Below are positions 28,823-37,780 of a stretch of DNA of 64,000 nucleotides, piece after piece. The notes under the pieces are model-generated. The model worked only from the letters and a program-made list of their open reading frames with translations, searched no databases and had not been told where the DNA came from. The translations under genes and the position numbers were made by a program. Where the stretch lies: positions 1 through 64,000 of the forward strand of contig CBDFHU010000078.1 of assembly GCA_965247375.1 (NCBI GenBank), read 5' to 3'. The stretch is from Arsenicibacter sp965247375 (lineage in GTDB: Bacteria; Bacteroidota; Bacteroidia; Cytophagales; Spirosomataceae). How positions within the stretch are numbered: the first letter of the stretch is position 1; every line of letters starts with the position of its first letter.

Positions 28823-30031
28823 TTAATTCTCGTTCCAGTAGATGAGCACATTCAGGGTAGCACGGCCCGACGCAATCAGGTCCAGATCACCGTCCCCGTC
28901 CAGATCGGCCGCCTGAAGGTCTTCGCAGGCCATCCGGACACTGTCGTTCAATACTTGTTCGACCCAGCGGCCGTCGGGTTGCGGCACAAAGATCCGGATA
29001 CCGACCTGCTGCGCGGCGTTGGGGTTTCGCCAGCCCACCACAATCTGGTCGCGTTCCATTTTCAGAAAGTCGCCGCAGATGAGGGCATGTCCCTGATTGA
29101 GTTTGTCGGTAATCTGCGTCGGGGCCTGAAAGGTGGAATCGTCGTCCATTTCGATCAGCGGCCCGTCGGCATCGTCATCGTGCATGGTCTGAATAAATTT
29201 AAGCTGGTTGCCGTGCATCGGCATGATGGCGGCAATGCCTTCGTCGTAGATTTTTACCTCCCCAACGCCCTCGCCTTTGAAATAGTCGTCGTTACTGTCG
29301 GCGCGGTTCCATTGTTTATTCCGCCATGCATACACGGCCGTTCCTTCTTTTCCGCCGATGATGAGGGCGGGATGGGGTAAATAGTCCTTTTCCCAAACCT
29401 CAAGATTATGGGTCATGTGCATGGTCGAGTCGATCAGGTGGCGTGGCCACGGCCCGCGCGGATCTTTGGGAAACTCATAGCCCCAGATGCGGACACCGGC
29501 GCCTTCGCCGTTTTTGTTGTGGCGGCCGTGCAGCGGAACCACAATGAGCTGGTAGCTATTCTTCCCGAGCTTTGCCCAGCGCATGCGGTGAGTGGTCACC
29601 TCGTGCGGGAGCCGGATGGCTTCCCACTTTTGGGTCGGGTCGTTGGGGCGGTTGAGGTAAAACACGGCCCCCGATTTGGTCGTATCTGACGTCTCGGCCG
29701 GATTCCAGCCCGCACCGACGGCCACCTCTACTTTCCCGTCGCCATCGAGGTCGCGGGCCGCAATGCAGACATTATCCTGCGGGGTCAGGTTGCGCGCCAT
29801 GATGTAGCGCGCCCAGTTGCCGTTTTTATTGCCCGGATTTTTGTACCAGACAATGTCTTTCTGATCGGCCAGCAGAATGTCAGGGAGTTTATCTCCGTCG
29901 ACATCCCCGATGGCCAGCCCATAGCCGATGTCGATCTTGTTGTCAACGACCTGAATCCGGAAGTTCGGCGTTTTCGGTTGTGCCAGCGTCAGGCAGGGCA
30001 GCAGCAGGAGTGCGCAGAGATAGGCTTTCAT
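28823..30031 (-). CDS. Secreted FG-GAP/VCBS repeat protein
   Basis: 402 residues; signal peptide MKAYLCALLLLPCLTLAQ. Repeated calcium-loop motifs of integrin-like propellers: AIGDVDGDKLPDILLADQ, AARDLDGDGKVEVAVGAGW and near the end AADLDGDGDLDLIASG, with weaker blades between. The motif D-x-D-G-D-x-x-x-D binds calcium. Such proteins occur by the dozen in Spirosoma-like genomes, often beside sugar-catabolic genes; their ligands are mostly unknown. It is separated from the dehydrogenase operon by ~110 bases and may be independent. Confidence 0.82.
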   Translation of the reverse strand: MKAYLCALLLLPCLTLAQPKTPNFRIQVVDNKIDIGYGLAIGDVDGDKLPDILLADQKDIVWYKNPGNKNGNWARYIMARNLTPQDNVCIAARDLDGDGKVEVAVGAGWNPAETSDTTKSGAVFYLNRPNDPTQKWEAIRLPHEVTTHRMRWAKLGKNSYQLIVVPLHGRHNKNGEGAGVRIWGYEFPKDPRGPWPRHLIDSTMHMTHNLEVWEKDYLPHPALIIGGKEGTAVYAWRNKQWNRADSNDDYFKGEGVGEVKIYDEGIAAIMPMHGNQLKFIQTMHDDDADGPLIEMDDDSTFQAPTQITDKLNQGHALICGDFLKMERDQIVVGWRNPNAAQQVGIRIFVPQPDGRWVEQVLNDSVRMACEDLQAADLDGDGDLDLIASGRATLNVLIYWNEN

Positions 30032-30107
30032 GGTTTTCGGGTAACGTCTGTGGCGGAACAGGGCGGTCTGTCTTTCTGTTTTGGTTCAGAAAGTTAGTGA
30101 TTATGCC

Positions 30108-31103
30108 TTATTTATGTGCAAGTGCCTTTTCTAATTCCTGAATAAGTAATTCTCCTTTTGAATGATGCGGAGCTTTCGGGGATACTGAGTAAAAATTCCC
30201 TTTACGGTCAATGATGAACGTAGTCGGGACAGCATTGATGCCATAACTCTGCATGACGTTACTGTTTTTACCTTTATCGGAAATCACATGTGTACCAACA
30301 AACTGGTGTTTGCGTATGGTGGCCAGCCATTTAGGGTGGTCTTTCATCTCATCAATAGAGACAGAAAGAAAGGTCAGATCCTGACGCTGCTGAAAATGTT
30401 TTTTTACTTCCTTCAAGTGTTCCATATCGACCATACAGGGACCACACCAGTGGGCCCAAAAGTCAAGGTATACAATTTTGCCCCGGTAATCAGCTAATTG
30501 AACGGACCGGCCTGCTGTATCAGGTAGTGTAAATTCAGGAGCAGGGCTGCCAATCTGAATTGTGTTTTTGAAATTCAGCTTTCTTCTTTTGTTCTCAGCC
30601 AGTAGTGAATCCGCAATCTTTTCCGGGCATTCCTGCTCGATTTGTTGCCGGATAGAAGCAGGAAAATTATCGGTAATCATGTCGGAGTGGAGGCCGGTTT
30701 TTGGATCATACCAAAATCCGACAGGAGGTAAAATTAGCTTGAAGCCTGTATTGCCGAGGTCGATATTAATAGCGACAGGCCACTGCTCACGTTCCTCCAG
30801 AGGGATTAATCGGCTCATCAGTAATTGGTCTGATGGTTGCACTCTGGCTTTATCATATGCAATTATATTACCCCAAAATCGTATGATCAAACCTTGTTCA
30901 TCACGCTCGACATGAGGTTTAAAACCGATTCCGTATGAGCGTAACGCATTGTTGATCTGTAGTAAAGTGCTATCGCTGGTAAAAGGGGAAATGGCCCAGT
31001 AAACCATATTGTCGCGTTTAGCCACGTAAGCTGTAGGTAAACTGTTCTGGCCTATAGTAACGGTTGACACTAATAATAGAAGGATCAGGATGCGGTATAG
31101 CAT
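30108..31103 (-). CDS. TlpA-family thiol-disulfide oxidoreductase, secreted
   Basis: 331 residues with signal peptide (MLYRILILLLLVSTVTIGQ). The C-terminal half is a thioredoxin fold: GSPAPEFTLPDTAGRSVQL, YLDFWAHWCGPCMVDM (redox CxxC) and the cis-Pro loop INAVPTTFIIDRKGN. Such periplasmic proteins reduce disulfides for cytochrome or cell-envelope assembly. The N-terminal ~190 residues (AYVAKRDNMVYWAISPFT, FWYDPKTGLHSDMITD) are not recognised and probably form a family-specific domain, a common plan among Bacteroidetes TlpA-like proteins. Confidence 0.87.
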   Translation of the reverse strand: MLYRILILLLLVSTVTIGQNSLPTAYVAKRDNMVYWAISPFTSDSTLLQINNALRSYGIGFKPHVERDEQGLIIRFWGNIIAYDKARVQPSDQLLMSRLIPLEEREQWPVAINIDLGNTGFKLILPPVGFWYDPKTGLHSDMITDNFPASIRQQIEQECPEKIADSLLAENKRRKLNFKNTIQIGSPAPEFTLPDTAGRSVQLADYRGKIVYLDFWAHWCGPCMVDMEHLKEVKKHFQQRQDLTFLSVSIDEMKDHPKWLATIRKHQFVGTHVISDKGKNSNVMQSYGINAVPTTFIIDRKGNFYSVSPKAPHHSKGELLIQELEKALAHK

Positions 31104-31194
31104 GGCAATTGTTTTAGTGTGAAATGGAGCGGAAATTTAACCAAAAATGGCTGACAGTGTGTAAATTGTGTAAGATACGGCTTATTTTTACGGG

Positions 31195-31590
31195 ATGGCA
31201 CACTCTAAGCGGACATACATAAACTGGCTTTCGGGCATTGCCTTGCTGATTGTCCTGTTGCTGGCTTCAGATTGTTATGATCCGGCCACCAGTCCGTTTG
31301 TGCCGCAAATCCGCACAGAACAAGGTATTGATCGTGTGCAGCGGTCATCTCCTCGGGGCTATGTATTAGGCCGGACGTATAAAAAGCACCAGCGTTTTTT
31401 TGGGTTTAGTCGTAAGCCCTGGTCAGTTCGTGCGCTTGCACACTATCATGAGTTGGCTATTGTATGCGAAAGACGCTGCCGCCAACAGCCCGTTCCTCAA
31501 CATCATCTAATCTGCTTACCGCTCCGAACCCCGCCCGCTGAGCCCGAAAATCTGCCTGACAACATGCTTCCGCAGCCGGTAACGTGCTGA
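31195..31590 (+). CDS. Hypothetical small protein, doubtful end
   Basis: Opens with a hydrophobic leader ending in Cys (WLSGIALLIVLLLASDC), possibly a lipoprotein. The last ~40 residues in the literal frame (Pro- and Cys-rich) do not look natural. Removing one base near 31450 gives YMSWLLYAKDAAANSPFLNII with stop at 31508-31510, a better end. No family recognised. It may be a decayed gene or a small orphan. Confidence 0.35.
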   Translation: MAHSKRTYINWLSGIALLIVLLLASDCYDPATSPFVPQIRTEQGIDRVQRSSPRGYVLGRTYKKHQRFFGFSRKPWSVRALAHYHELAIVCERRCRQQPVPQHHLICLPLRTPPAEPENLPDNMLPQPVTC

Positions 31591-31639
31591 TTCACTCCTT
31601 ATCTCTTCACTTTTCGTCATCGGCAGATGACTCATTCAC

Positions 31640-31849
31640 ATGATGAAACGTATAAAAAAAGCCCTGCGCCTGGCAGGGTTGGTTTGCCTTATTATTTTGG
31701 CACTCATGGGTATCGGCGTTGGCGGCGCTGCTCCGATTCTCCCCATAAAACGGGAACGTTATGTCGACGCTACTCCTAAAACAGAACTCGTGGAGTCTGC
31801 CGGTCCCGGACGGACTGATCATTCATTAACCCGTACCCCGAAGCAATAG
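31640..31849 (+). CDS. Small membrane protein, hypothetical
   Basis: 69 residues with a basic start (MMKRIKKALR), one transmembrane helix (LAGLVCLIILALMGIGVGG) and a polar C-terminal tail. The positive-inside rule puts the N-terminus in the cytoplasm. Function unknown. It is followed by a bidirectional hairpin and converges on the acyl-CoA dehydrogenase gene. Confidence 0.5.
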   Translation: MMKRIKKALRLAGLVCLIILALMGIGVGGAAPILPIKRERYVDATPKTELVESAGPGRTDHSLTRTPKQ

Positions 31850-31861
31850 ATGTCGCTTTTC

Positions 31862-31894
31862 AACTTCCCGAAAGTTTTAAACTTTCGGGAAGTT
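31862..31894. terminator. Bidirectional palindromic terminator
   Basis: Perfect 15-base arms (AACTTCCCGAAAGTT at 31862-31876 and complement at 31880-31894), three-base loop. It sits between converging genes ending at 31849 and 31913. It resembles the CTTCC palindromes at 34378 and 37689. Confidence 0.82.
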
Positions 31895-31912
31895 ATACCG
31901 CTGTTAAGTGCG

Positions 31913-33718
31913 TTAAAGGGCCAGATCGCGTTCGCTGACAATCGTCAGCACCTCCGGGTCTTTCAGGCGTTGGGCCAGACCGGGGGTTTTGGGCACTTCG
32001 TAGTGGAAGTAAAACTTCATCGTGTGAATCTTGCTCTCATAGAACGCCAGTTCTTCGCCTTCCGGATTGTGGGTCAGCAGCGTGTGTTTGGCGACAGTTG
32101 CCTGTTTCAGCCACTGCCAGGCTACGCACACAATACCAAACAATTCGAGGAATAACGTGGCATCGGCCAGGTAGCGCTCCGTGTCTCCGGCCATGGCGTG
32201 CGGTATCAGGGCCGCCATTACCTCCTGAATCTGTGTCAGTTCACCGGCCAGTTTATCGGCATAAGGTTTCAGGTCGTCGTGCGTGCTGGCTTCGGCAATG
32301 GTCTTGCCAATCTCGGCAAAGAGCAGTTTGGCCGCCTTGCCACCTTTCATCGTCATTTTACGCCCCAGCAAATCCTGCGCCTGAATACCGGTGGTACCTT
32401 CGTAAATCGGTGTGATCCGGATGTCACGGTAAAGCTGTTCGACCGGGAAATCCTCGGTATAGCCGTAGCCCCCGAGCGTCTGCATACTCTGACTCACCGA
32501 CTGCACCCCCATTTCGGACGGGAACGTTTTGGCCACCGGCGTCAGAATCTCCATCAGCAGGGTGTACGTCTCCTTGTCATCGCCCTCGGCTACCGATGCG
32601 AGGTCGAACAGGCGGGCGGTCTCAAGCAGAATCGACAGGGAGCCTTCCGTAACCGCTTTCTGGAACAGCAGCATCCGGCGTACGTCGGGGTGGTTGATAA
32701 TCGGCGTTTGCGGTGCATCCAGCAGGTTTTTCTCATTCAGGCGGCGGCTCTGCGGGCGTTCTTTGGCATATTGCAGCGCCAGATGATAAGCGGCCGTGGC
32801 GATAGCTGCCGCCGTCATGCCTACCCCGATACGGGCTTCGTTCATCATCTGGAACATGTACGACAGGCCGTAATGCGGTTGTCCGACAAGGTAGCCGATG
32901 CAGTCGTCGCGTTCGCCCATGGTCAGGTGCATGGCCGGTACACCATGCTGACCCATTTTGTGGTAAAGACCGGTTGACGTAACGTCGTTGTCAGTGAATG
33001 CACCTGACTCACTCCGGTATTTGGGTACGACAAACAGCGAAATGCCTTTGGTACCTTTAGGCGCACCGTCGATACGGGCCAGCATCAGGTGAATGATGTT
33101 ATCGGCCGCGTCGTGATCACCGGCAGATATAAAGACTTTTTGCCCGCGGATTTTGTAGACGCCGGCATCGGCATCTACCGGCGTAGCTGTGGTAATGACG
33201 TCGGAAAGCGAACTACCGGCCTGTGGTTCCGTCAGGGCCATGGTGCCCTGCCAGACACCCGAGAGCATGTTCGGAACGTAGGCCTCCTGCAATTCCGGTG
33301 AGCCGAATGACGTAATCAGGTGGGCGGCTCCGGAGGTGAGGCCGGTGTACATCATACCGTTGTTGGCCGCCATCAGAATAAAGCCGACGCTGGAACTGAT
33401 GAGTTCCGGGAGCTGCTGTCCGCCGTGTTCAAACGAAAAACCGGCTCCGATCAGCCCGGATTCGCCCAGTGCTTTCAGATAGGGCTTGATTGCCGGATGA
33501 ACCTTTACCTGTCCGTCTTTCAGGACCGGCGGATGCTGATCGACGCTTCTCAGGTGTGGATACATCAGGTTTTCAGCAATATAGGTGGCCGAGTCGAGCG
33601 CCATGCTGAACGTCTCGCGGTCGTGCGCACTGAAGTAAGGGTATTGCGCCAGTTTTTCGGCCTCAAATACCTCATGCAGCAGGAATTGCAGGTTACGTTT
33701 GCTAAAAAAAGTAGCCAT
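31913..33718 (-). CDS. Acyl-CoA dehydrogenase, ~600-residue type
   Basis: 601 residues, intact; reads as the reference copy for the frameshifted paralogue at 26916. Motifs: GTMALTEPQAGSSLSDV (FAD/substrate), YKIRGQKVFISAGDHDAADN, GLSYMFQMMNEARIGVGMTA, TLGGYGYTEDFPVEQLYRD and the catalytic-Glu region PIYEGTTGIQAQDLLGRK, then a C-terminal helical extension ending in a charged tail. It belongs to the long type of acyl-CoA dehydrogenase common in Bacteroidetes and Proteobacteria. Role: first step of beta-oxidation. Chain-length preference cannot be read from the sequence. Confidence 0.93.
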   Translation of the reverse strand: MATFFSKRNLQFLLHEVFEAEKLAQYPYFSAHDRETFSMALDSATYIAENLMYPHLRSVDQHPPVLKDGQVKVHPAIKPYLKALGESGLIGAGFSFEHGGQQLPELISSSVGFILMAANNGMMYTGLTSGAAHLITSFGSPELQEAYVPNMLSGVWQGTMALTEPQAGSSLSDVITTATPVDADAGVYKIRGQKVFISAGDHDAADNIIHLMLARIDGAPKGTKGISLFVVPKYRSESGAFTDNDVTSTGLYHKMGQHGVPAMHLTMGERDDCIGYLVGQPHYGLSYMFQMMNEARIGVGMTAAAIATAAYHLALQYAKERPQSRRLNEKNLLDAPQTPIINHPDVRRMLLFQKAVTEGSLSILLETARLFDLASVAEGDDKETYTLLMEILTPVAKTFPSEMGVQSVSQSMQTLGGYGYTEDFPVEQLYRDIRITPIYEGTTGIQAQDLLGRKMTMKGGKAAKLLFAEIGKTIAEASTHDDLKPYADKLAGELTQIQEVMAALIPHAMAGDTERYLADATLFLELFGIVCVAWQWLKQATVAKHTLLTHNPEGEELAFYESKIHTMKFYFHYEVPKTPGLAQRLKDPEVLTIVSERDLAL

Positions 33719-33844
33719 GAAGTAGGGTTAGTTAATCGGGGTCTGTAGTAAAAATACAGGTATTTGTCTGAATTATACCATTGGGTCAGGAATTATAGCT
33801 TACTTTATGACGTTAATGCAGCGTTAAACAAACTAATTTCTACC

Positions 33845-34369
33845 ATGAGAAAGCTAACTGCTTTTATCCTTGTATTCTTATCAGCCTTTTCATTTGTGAT
33901 GGCGCAAAACCCATCAAGCCCTAAGATTACGGCCGAGAGCCCTAACAAAAACATTAAAGTAGTCTATGGTCAGCCGTCGAAACGCGGCCGTGTTATTTTT
34001 GGAGAAGAAAGCTCGAACAGCCTGGAAAAATTTGGAAAAGTATGGCGTACGGGCGCTAACGAAGCCACCGAAATCACGTTCAAAAATGACGTCATGTTTG
34101 GCGGCAAGCACGTAAAGGCAGGAACGTATACGTTGTTCACCATCCCGAATCCGAAGGAGTGGACGGTTATTCTGAATAAAGAACTGGGTCAGTGGGGTGC
34201 GTATGACTATGACAAAATCAAAGGAAGCGATGCCGCTCAGGTAAAAGTACCGGTAACAGCCAATAAGGCTACTGTGGAGAAACTGACGATTACCCCTGCC
34301 AACAATAGCGTGGCCATTGCGTGGGATAACGTAAGCATTTCCGTACCGGTGATGGAGCACGGCAAGTAA
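33845..34369 (+). CDS. DUF2911 family secreted protein
   Basis: 174 residues from ATG 33845, which opens a signal peptide (MRKLTAFILVFLSAFSFVMAQ); the frame extends upstream to 33764 without one. DUF2911 landmarks: VVYGQPSKRGRVIFG, YGKVWRTGANEATEI-like block (FGKVWRTGANEATEITF), GKHVKAGTYTLFTIP and WTVILNKELGQWGAYDY. It is a beta-sandwich periplasmic protein widespread in Bacteroidetes, function unknown. Divergent from the dehydrogenase gene at 33718 across a 126-base promoter region. Confidence 0.88.
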   Translation: MRKLTAFILVFLSAFSFVMAQNPSSPKITAESPNKNIKVVYGQPSKRGRVIFGEESSNSLEKFGKVWRTGANEATEITFKNDVMFGGKHVKAGTYTLFTIPNPKEWTVILNKELGQWGAYDYDKIKGSDAAQVKVPVTANKATVEKLTITPANNSVAIAWDNVSISVPVMEHGK

Positions 34370-34377
34370 TACACCTG

Positions 34378-34410
34378 AACTTCCAGGAAGTCTTTAACTT
34401 CCTGGAAGTT
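34378..34410. terminator. Bidirectional palindromic terminator
   Basis: Arms of 14 bases (AACTTCCAGGAAGT / complement), five-base loop, between converging genes ending at 34369 and 34422. Each arm is itself nearly palindromic (ACTTCCAGGAAGT). Confidence 0.78.
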
Positions 34411-34421
34411 AAATAAAAGAT

Positions 34422-35507
34422 TTATAAATGCACTACCTTACCGGTTTTCGCCGATTCACGGGCGGCCGATAGAATCTCAACCACGACTTCATTCACCGGA
34501 AACGACGATAGGTCTTTCTCCGGTTTCAGTTCACCCCGCACCACCGCCGCCAGATAGGCAAACACATTCGACTGCGCATGCGGCAGCGGCTGTAAATCAA
34601 GCCAGGTTTCTTTCCCGAAACGTTCGCCCGATACGTATTTCATTTTAGCTTCTTTATTGGCCACCAGAATGCCTTTTGTGCCGTAGACTTCAGTGTCTTT
34701 CCGGTCGAAGGGCCAGTTCCACGACGCCTGAATAATGGCCTGGCAGGTTGGATAGGTCAGGATAATGGTTGCTTCGTCATCCACCTTCGGATATATGTCC
34801 GGTTTCAGTTGCTGGGTAACCGCCATGACCGAGATCGGGCGCTGTCCGTCCATCAGCCACGTCATGATGTTAGCCCCGTAGCAGCCAAAGTCGATCAGGG
34901 CACCGCCTCCGTTCTGCACCGGATCAGTAAGCCAGCCGGTGAAATCGCGGCTACACCCGATCTCAATCGGGCCGCGATGGCCGTCCATAATTACAACCTT
35001 GCGCAGCGAACCGAGGCTCTTTTCGGTTTTAACCATGTCCCACACCTTCGCGTGTGACGGATACCAGGTCGTTTCAAAGTTTGTCAGCAGGTGAATGCCG
35101 TATTTTTTCTGAAGCATCCGCATCTGATTCAGGTGGTCAACACTGACCGCCAGCGGCTTTTCAACAATCACATGGACCCCTTTCGGCGCGCAGGCTTTTA
35201 CCACGTCGAGGTGTTGGTAAATTGAGTTGAACGCGCAGACCGCTTCGGGTTTCGTTTGCTGAATCAGCGCATCAAGGCTGGCAAACCAGAGCGATTCAGG
35301 CAGGTTGTGCCGTTTCAGCAGGCGCATGGCCAGTTCCTTGTTTGGTTCGGCAAAACCAACAATCTCCACATCGTCGGGGTGACGCATGTAGTCGAATACC
35401 AGATTGATGTGGTCGTGGGTCATACCGGCCACACCGACACGGACCGGTTTGGCATAGGCAAGACCGGTTAGCAACAGACAGCAAAGAATTGACAGTACCG
35501 TTTTCAT
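34422..35507 (-). CDS. Secreted Gfo/Idh/MocA-family oxidoreductase
   Basis: 361 residues with a Sec signal (MKTVLSILCCLLLTGLAYA), so the NAD(P)-type dehydrogenase fold acts in the periplasm. N-terminal Rossmann segment VRVGVAGMTHDHINLVFDYM, conserved EKPLAVSV with the family Lys, and a C-terminal alpha/beta substrate domain (GGALIDFGCYGANIMTWLM). Family members oxidise or reduce sugar hydroxyls, notably at C3 of glycosides. Two DUF1080 (3-keto-glycoside-cleaving family) genes lie 4-8 kb away. Its ATG overlaps the stop of the DUF2007 gene (ATGA), implying coupled translation. Confidence 0.88.
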   Translation of the reverse strand: MKTVLSILCCLLLTGLAYAKPVRVGVAGMTHDHINLVFDYMRHPDDVEIVGFAEPNKELAMRLLKRHNLPESLWFASLDALIQQTKPEAVCAFNSIYQHLDVVKACAPKGVHVIVEKPLAVSVDHLNQMRMLQKKYGIHLLTNFETTWYPSHAKVWDMVKTEKSLGSLRKVVIMDGHRGPIEIGCSRDFTGWLTDPVQNGGGALIDFGCYGANIMTWLMDGQRPISVMAVTQQLKPDIYPKVDDEATIILTYPTCQAIIQASWNWPFDRKDTEVYGTKGILVANKEAKMKYVSGERFGKETWLDLQPLPHAQSNVFAYLAAVVRGELKPEKDLSSFPVNEVVVEILSAARESAKTGKVVHL

Positions 35508-35764
35508 GATTCCGTATCTTCAGGCTGGTTTTGCTGATAGGCGTCAATAATGGTTTTAGCCTTGTCGACGTCTGTTTTTGACACAATTACCTTAACGGCT
35601 CCCATGCCGCCCGGCGATGCCCACCACGGGGCCAGGGTTCCCAGAAATTCGTCTTTCAGGAACGCGTTGATTTCTTCATTTTCCAGCAGGCTTTTCACGA
35701 CTTCGGCCTGCATGATGCTGCCGGCAAAAACCTGTACAAACTCGATGTTATTCGGTGTTTCCAT
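35504..35764 (-). CDS. DUF2007 small protein
   Basis: 86 residues: FVQVFAGSIMQAEVVKSLLENEEINAFLKD and AVKVIVSKTDVDKAKTIID match the DUF2007 ferredoxin-like fold, sometimes called putative signal-transducing protein. Members bind or sense something through a small alpha/beta domain; the ligand is unknown. Middle gene of a probable operon: 32 bases after the GT39 stop, and overlapping the next start by four bases. Confidence 0.82.
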   Translation of the reverse strand: METPNNIEFVQVFAGSIMQAEVVKSLLENEEINAFLKDEFLGTLAPWWASPGGMGAVKVIVSKTDVDKAKTIIDAYQQNQPEDTES

Positions 35765-35796
35765 ATATTGTAAAACGGAATGTTATGGTCTTCTAC

Positions 35797-37497
35797 TTAT
35801 TTCCGGACTTCGGCGATCACAAACGGTTCGAGCGCCGAGGCACGCGTTTCGTGATTCAGGAAATTACCTTTCAGCTGGCTGACGTGGAAGTACGAAAACG
35901 ACTTCAGTTGCTTCACTGTCCAGCCCTGTTGTTGCAGCGAATCCAGCCGCTCCGGTCGGGTAAAGATGATCACCGGCTCCACTGATACTGACGCTTGTAA
36001 CGTATCTGTGTCGCGCCAGTAATGCAGGGGTTGATCGAGATAGAACTCAAACGAATAGGAATTGTCGCGGTACATGCCGACGGGCTGGTTTTTCCGGCCG
36101 GCCTGGTTGAGGTAAAACGCCGCTTCGCCACCGGCCTGATAGGGGAGCAGATCAGGGAGAAAAAACAGGTTATAAAACCCGAAGGTCAGCAGAGAGGCAC
36201 CAACGGTTCGACCCACCAGTGTTGACAGCATACTGGTATGACCCCAAACCGGACTGATAGCACCGGTACGGAAAACAACGAAAATAACCGCCAGAAAGAG
36301 CCCGATCCAGAGGGCCGCACCGGTCAGCTGCGAAGGCTGGAAAAAGAACAAAAGGGCCACGGCCACGGCCGCCAGCAGGAAGGCAATGCCGGTCTGTACC
36401 CACAGCCACCGGCGCAGGACCAGTTCTGAACGCAGTTCCGCCAGGTAAGAGGCCGTCAGAATGGCAAAGAACGGAAAGACGATGTTCATGTAGTGCGGCA
36501 ACTGAAAACCCGACAGCGAAAACAGCAGAAAGGTCATCAGCCCCGAACCAAGCGAAACATACTCGGGCAGCGGATTTTTGCGGCGGACCAGCCCTACGAT
36601 TACTTTCCCGACACCGGCATAGAGCAGCAGCGACCACGGCAGAAATGCCCATAACAGTGTATGGACAAAAAAGAGCTTATCGCCCTGGCCTTTGATCGGA
36701 CCGGTATTGAAAAAACGGCCGAACTGGCTGTCCCAGAAAAAGAAGCGGATACCCGAAACGCCGGTTTTACCGAAAACGATTTTCTCCGGATGCCGGTCAA
36801 ACTGTTGGTAGAGAGTGTAGAGCTCCGGCAGTGTAAACGCAATGGTCAGGACAATGGCAGCATACCACCGCCATTTCAGCAGTTCTTTCCAGTTGCCCGT
36901 CAGAAAAAAGTGGATTACCAGTCCCGCCCCGATCGGGACGAGTACGAACGGGCCTTTGGTCATCAGTGCACAACCGGCCCAGAACGAACCCATCAGCAGG
37001 TCGGTCAGGTTAGTCTTGGGACGCAGGGACATGCGGTAGAAATGGAACACACTGCCGATAATCTGTCCGAGCAGGAAGGGCTCCGCCCGTACATCGTTGT
37101 TCGACATGATCAGGTGCATGGTCGTCAGCAGGATCAGTACCGAGAGTTGGGCGACGAGGCGGTTGTAGGATAACAGCGCAAACCGGTAGGTGTACCAGAG
37201 ACCGATGCCGAAAAAGATCAGACCCGGCAGTTTATAGGCAAATGAATTGATGCCGAAGAGTTTATAGCTTAATGCCGTGATCCAGAACGGAAAATGGGGT
37301 TTGTCGAGCCAGTCATAGCCTTCAACGTACAGGTTGACAAAGTCGTTGGATTGGGCCATGGTTTTGGCAATGGTGGCATACAGGGCACCGTCGGGTTCGA
37401 GAATGTACGAGCCCAGCCCGAGCATATTCAGGACGATGCCCGACACGATGAGGCTGTAGAAAAGCCGGTTGGGAATAGGGTCGGAATGGTTAGTCAT
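35797..37497 (-). CDS. GT39-type polytopic glycosyltransferase (ArnT/PMT-like)
   Basis: About 566 residues from ATG 37497 (MTNHSDPIPNRLF); an earlier ATG at 37548 is less likely. Roughly eleven membrane helices. The first periplasmic loop has the acidic catalytic region EPDGALYATIAKTM and then GYDWLDKPHFPFW, typical of lipid-linked-sugar transferases of the ArnT/PMT group. It moves a sugar from a polyprenyl carrier to lipid A or protein on the periplasmic side. Acceptor unknown. Leads the run GT39-DUF2007-Gfo. Confidence 0.85.
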   Translation of the reverse strand: MTNHSDPIPNRLFYSLIVSGIVLNMLGLGSYILEPDGALYATIAKTMAQSNDFVNLYVEGYDWLDKPHFPFWITALSYKLFGINSFAYKLPGLIFFGIGLWYTYRFALLSYNRLVAQLSVLILLTTMHLIMSNNDVRAEPFLLGQIIGSVFHFYRMSLRPKTNLTDLLMGSFWAGCALMTKGPFVLVPIGAGLVIHFFLTGNWKELLKWRWYAAIVLTIAFTLPELYTLYQQFDRHPEKIVFGKTGVSGIRFFFWDSQFGRFFNTGPIKGQGDKLFFVHTLLWAFLPWSLLLYAGVGKVIVGLVRRKNPLPEYVSLGSGLMTFLLFSLSGFQLPHYMNIVFPFFAILTASYLAELRSELVLRRWLWVQTGIAFLLAAVAVALLFFFQPSQLTGAALWIGLFLAVIFVVFRTGAISPVWGHTSMLSTLVGRTVGASLLTFGFYNLFFLPDLLPYQAGGEAAFYLNQAGRKNQPVGMYRDNSYSFEFYLDQPLHYWRDTDTLQASVSVEPVIIFTRPERLDSLQQQGWTVKQLKSFSYFHVSQLKGNFLNHETRASALEPFVIAEVRK

Positions 37498-37688
37498 TTT
37501 TGTTATCGTTGACGTATGGTTTATCCGGAATGTATTCCGGATTTTCAAAATCGTTCTGCCCGGCGTTCAGACCCCGCCCTGCTGACTATCGAAATTCAAT
37601 CGCCTTCGCAAAGTTTGGTGGTTATGCTGGAAAAAACAGCAATCTCCTTCCATTTTGGTGTAAAATCGTGTTATCGGGTGGCCTTAAC

Positions 37689-37759
37689 GAAGCTGCCGGT
37701 TTGCCATAACTTCCAGGAAGTTCTAAACTTCCTGGAAGTTATGGCAAACCGGCAGCTTC
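37689..37759. repeat. 71-base perfect hairpin with CTTCC palindrome core
   Basis: 34-base arms with no mismatch (37689-37722 and 37726-37759) around a three-base loop CTA. The core (AACTTCCAGGAAGTT) is the same as the palindromes at 34378 and, in part, 31862. It is downstream of the dehydrogenase/cytochrome gene (stop 37781) and upstream of the GT39 gene on the minus strand. Likely terminator or REP-like element; no T-run. Confidence 0.85.
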
Positions 37760-37780
37760 CTGATTAAATGCGTTGCTGAC

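Noticed and set aside
31195..31590. Full 131-residue protein as read literally
   Set aside because: The Pro/Cys-rich tail looks out of frame; a shorter end at 31510 is more natural, so only a low-confidence gene is listed.
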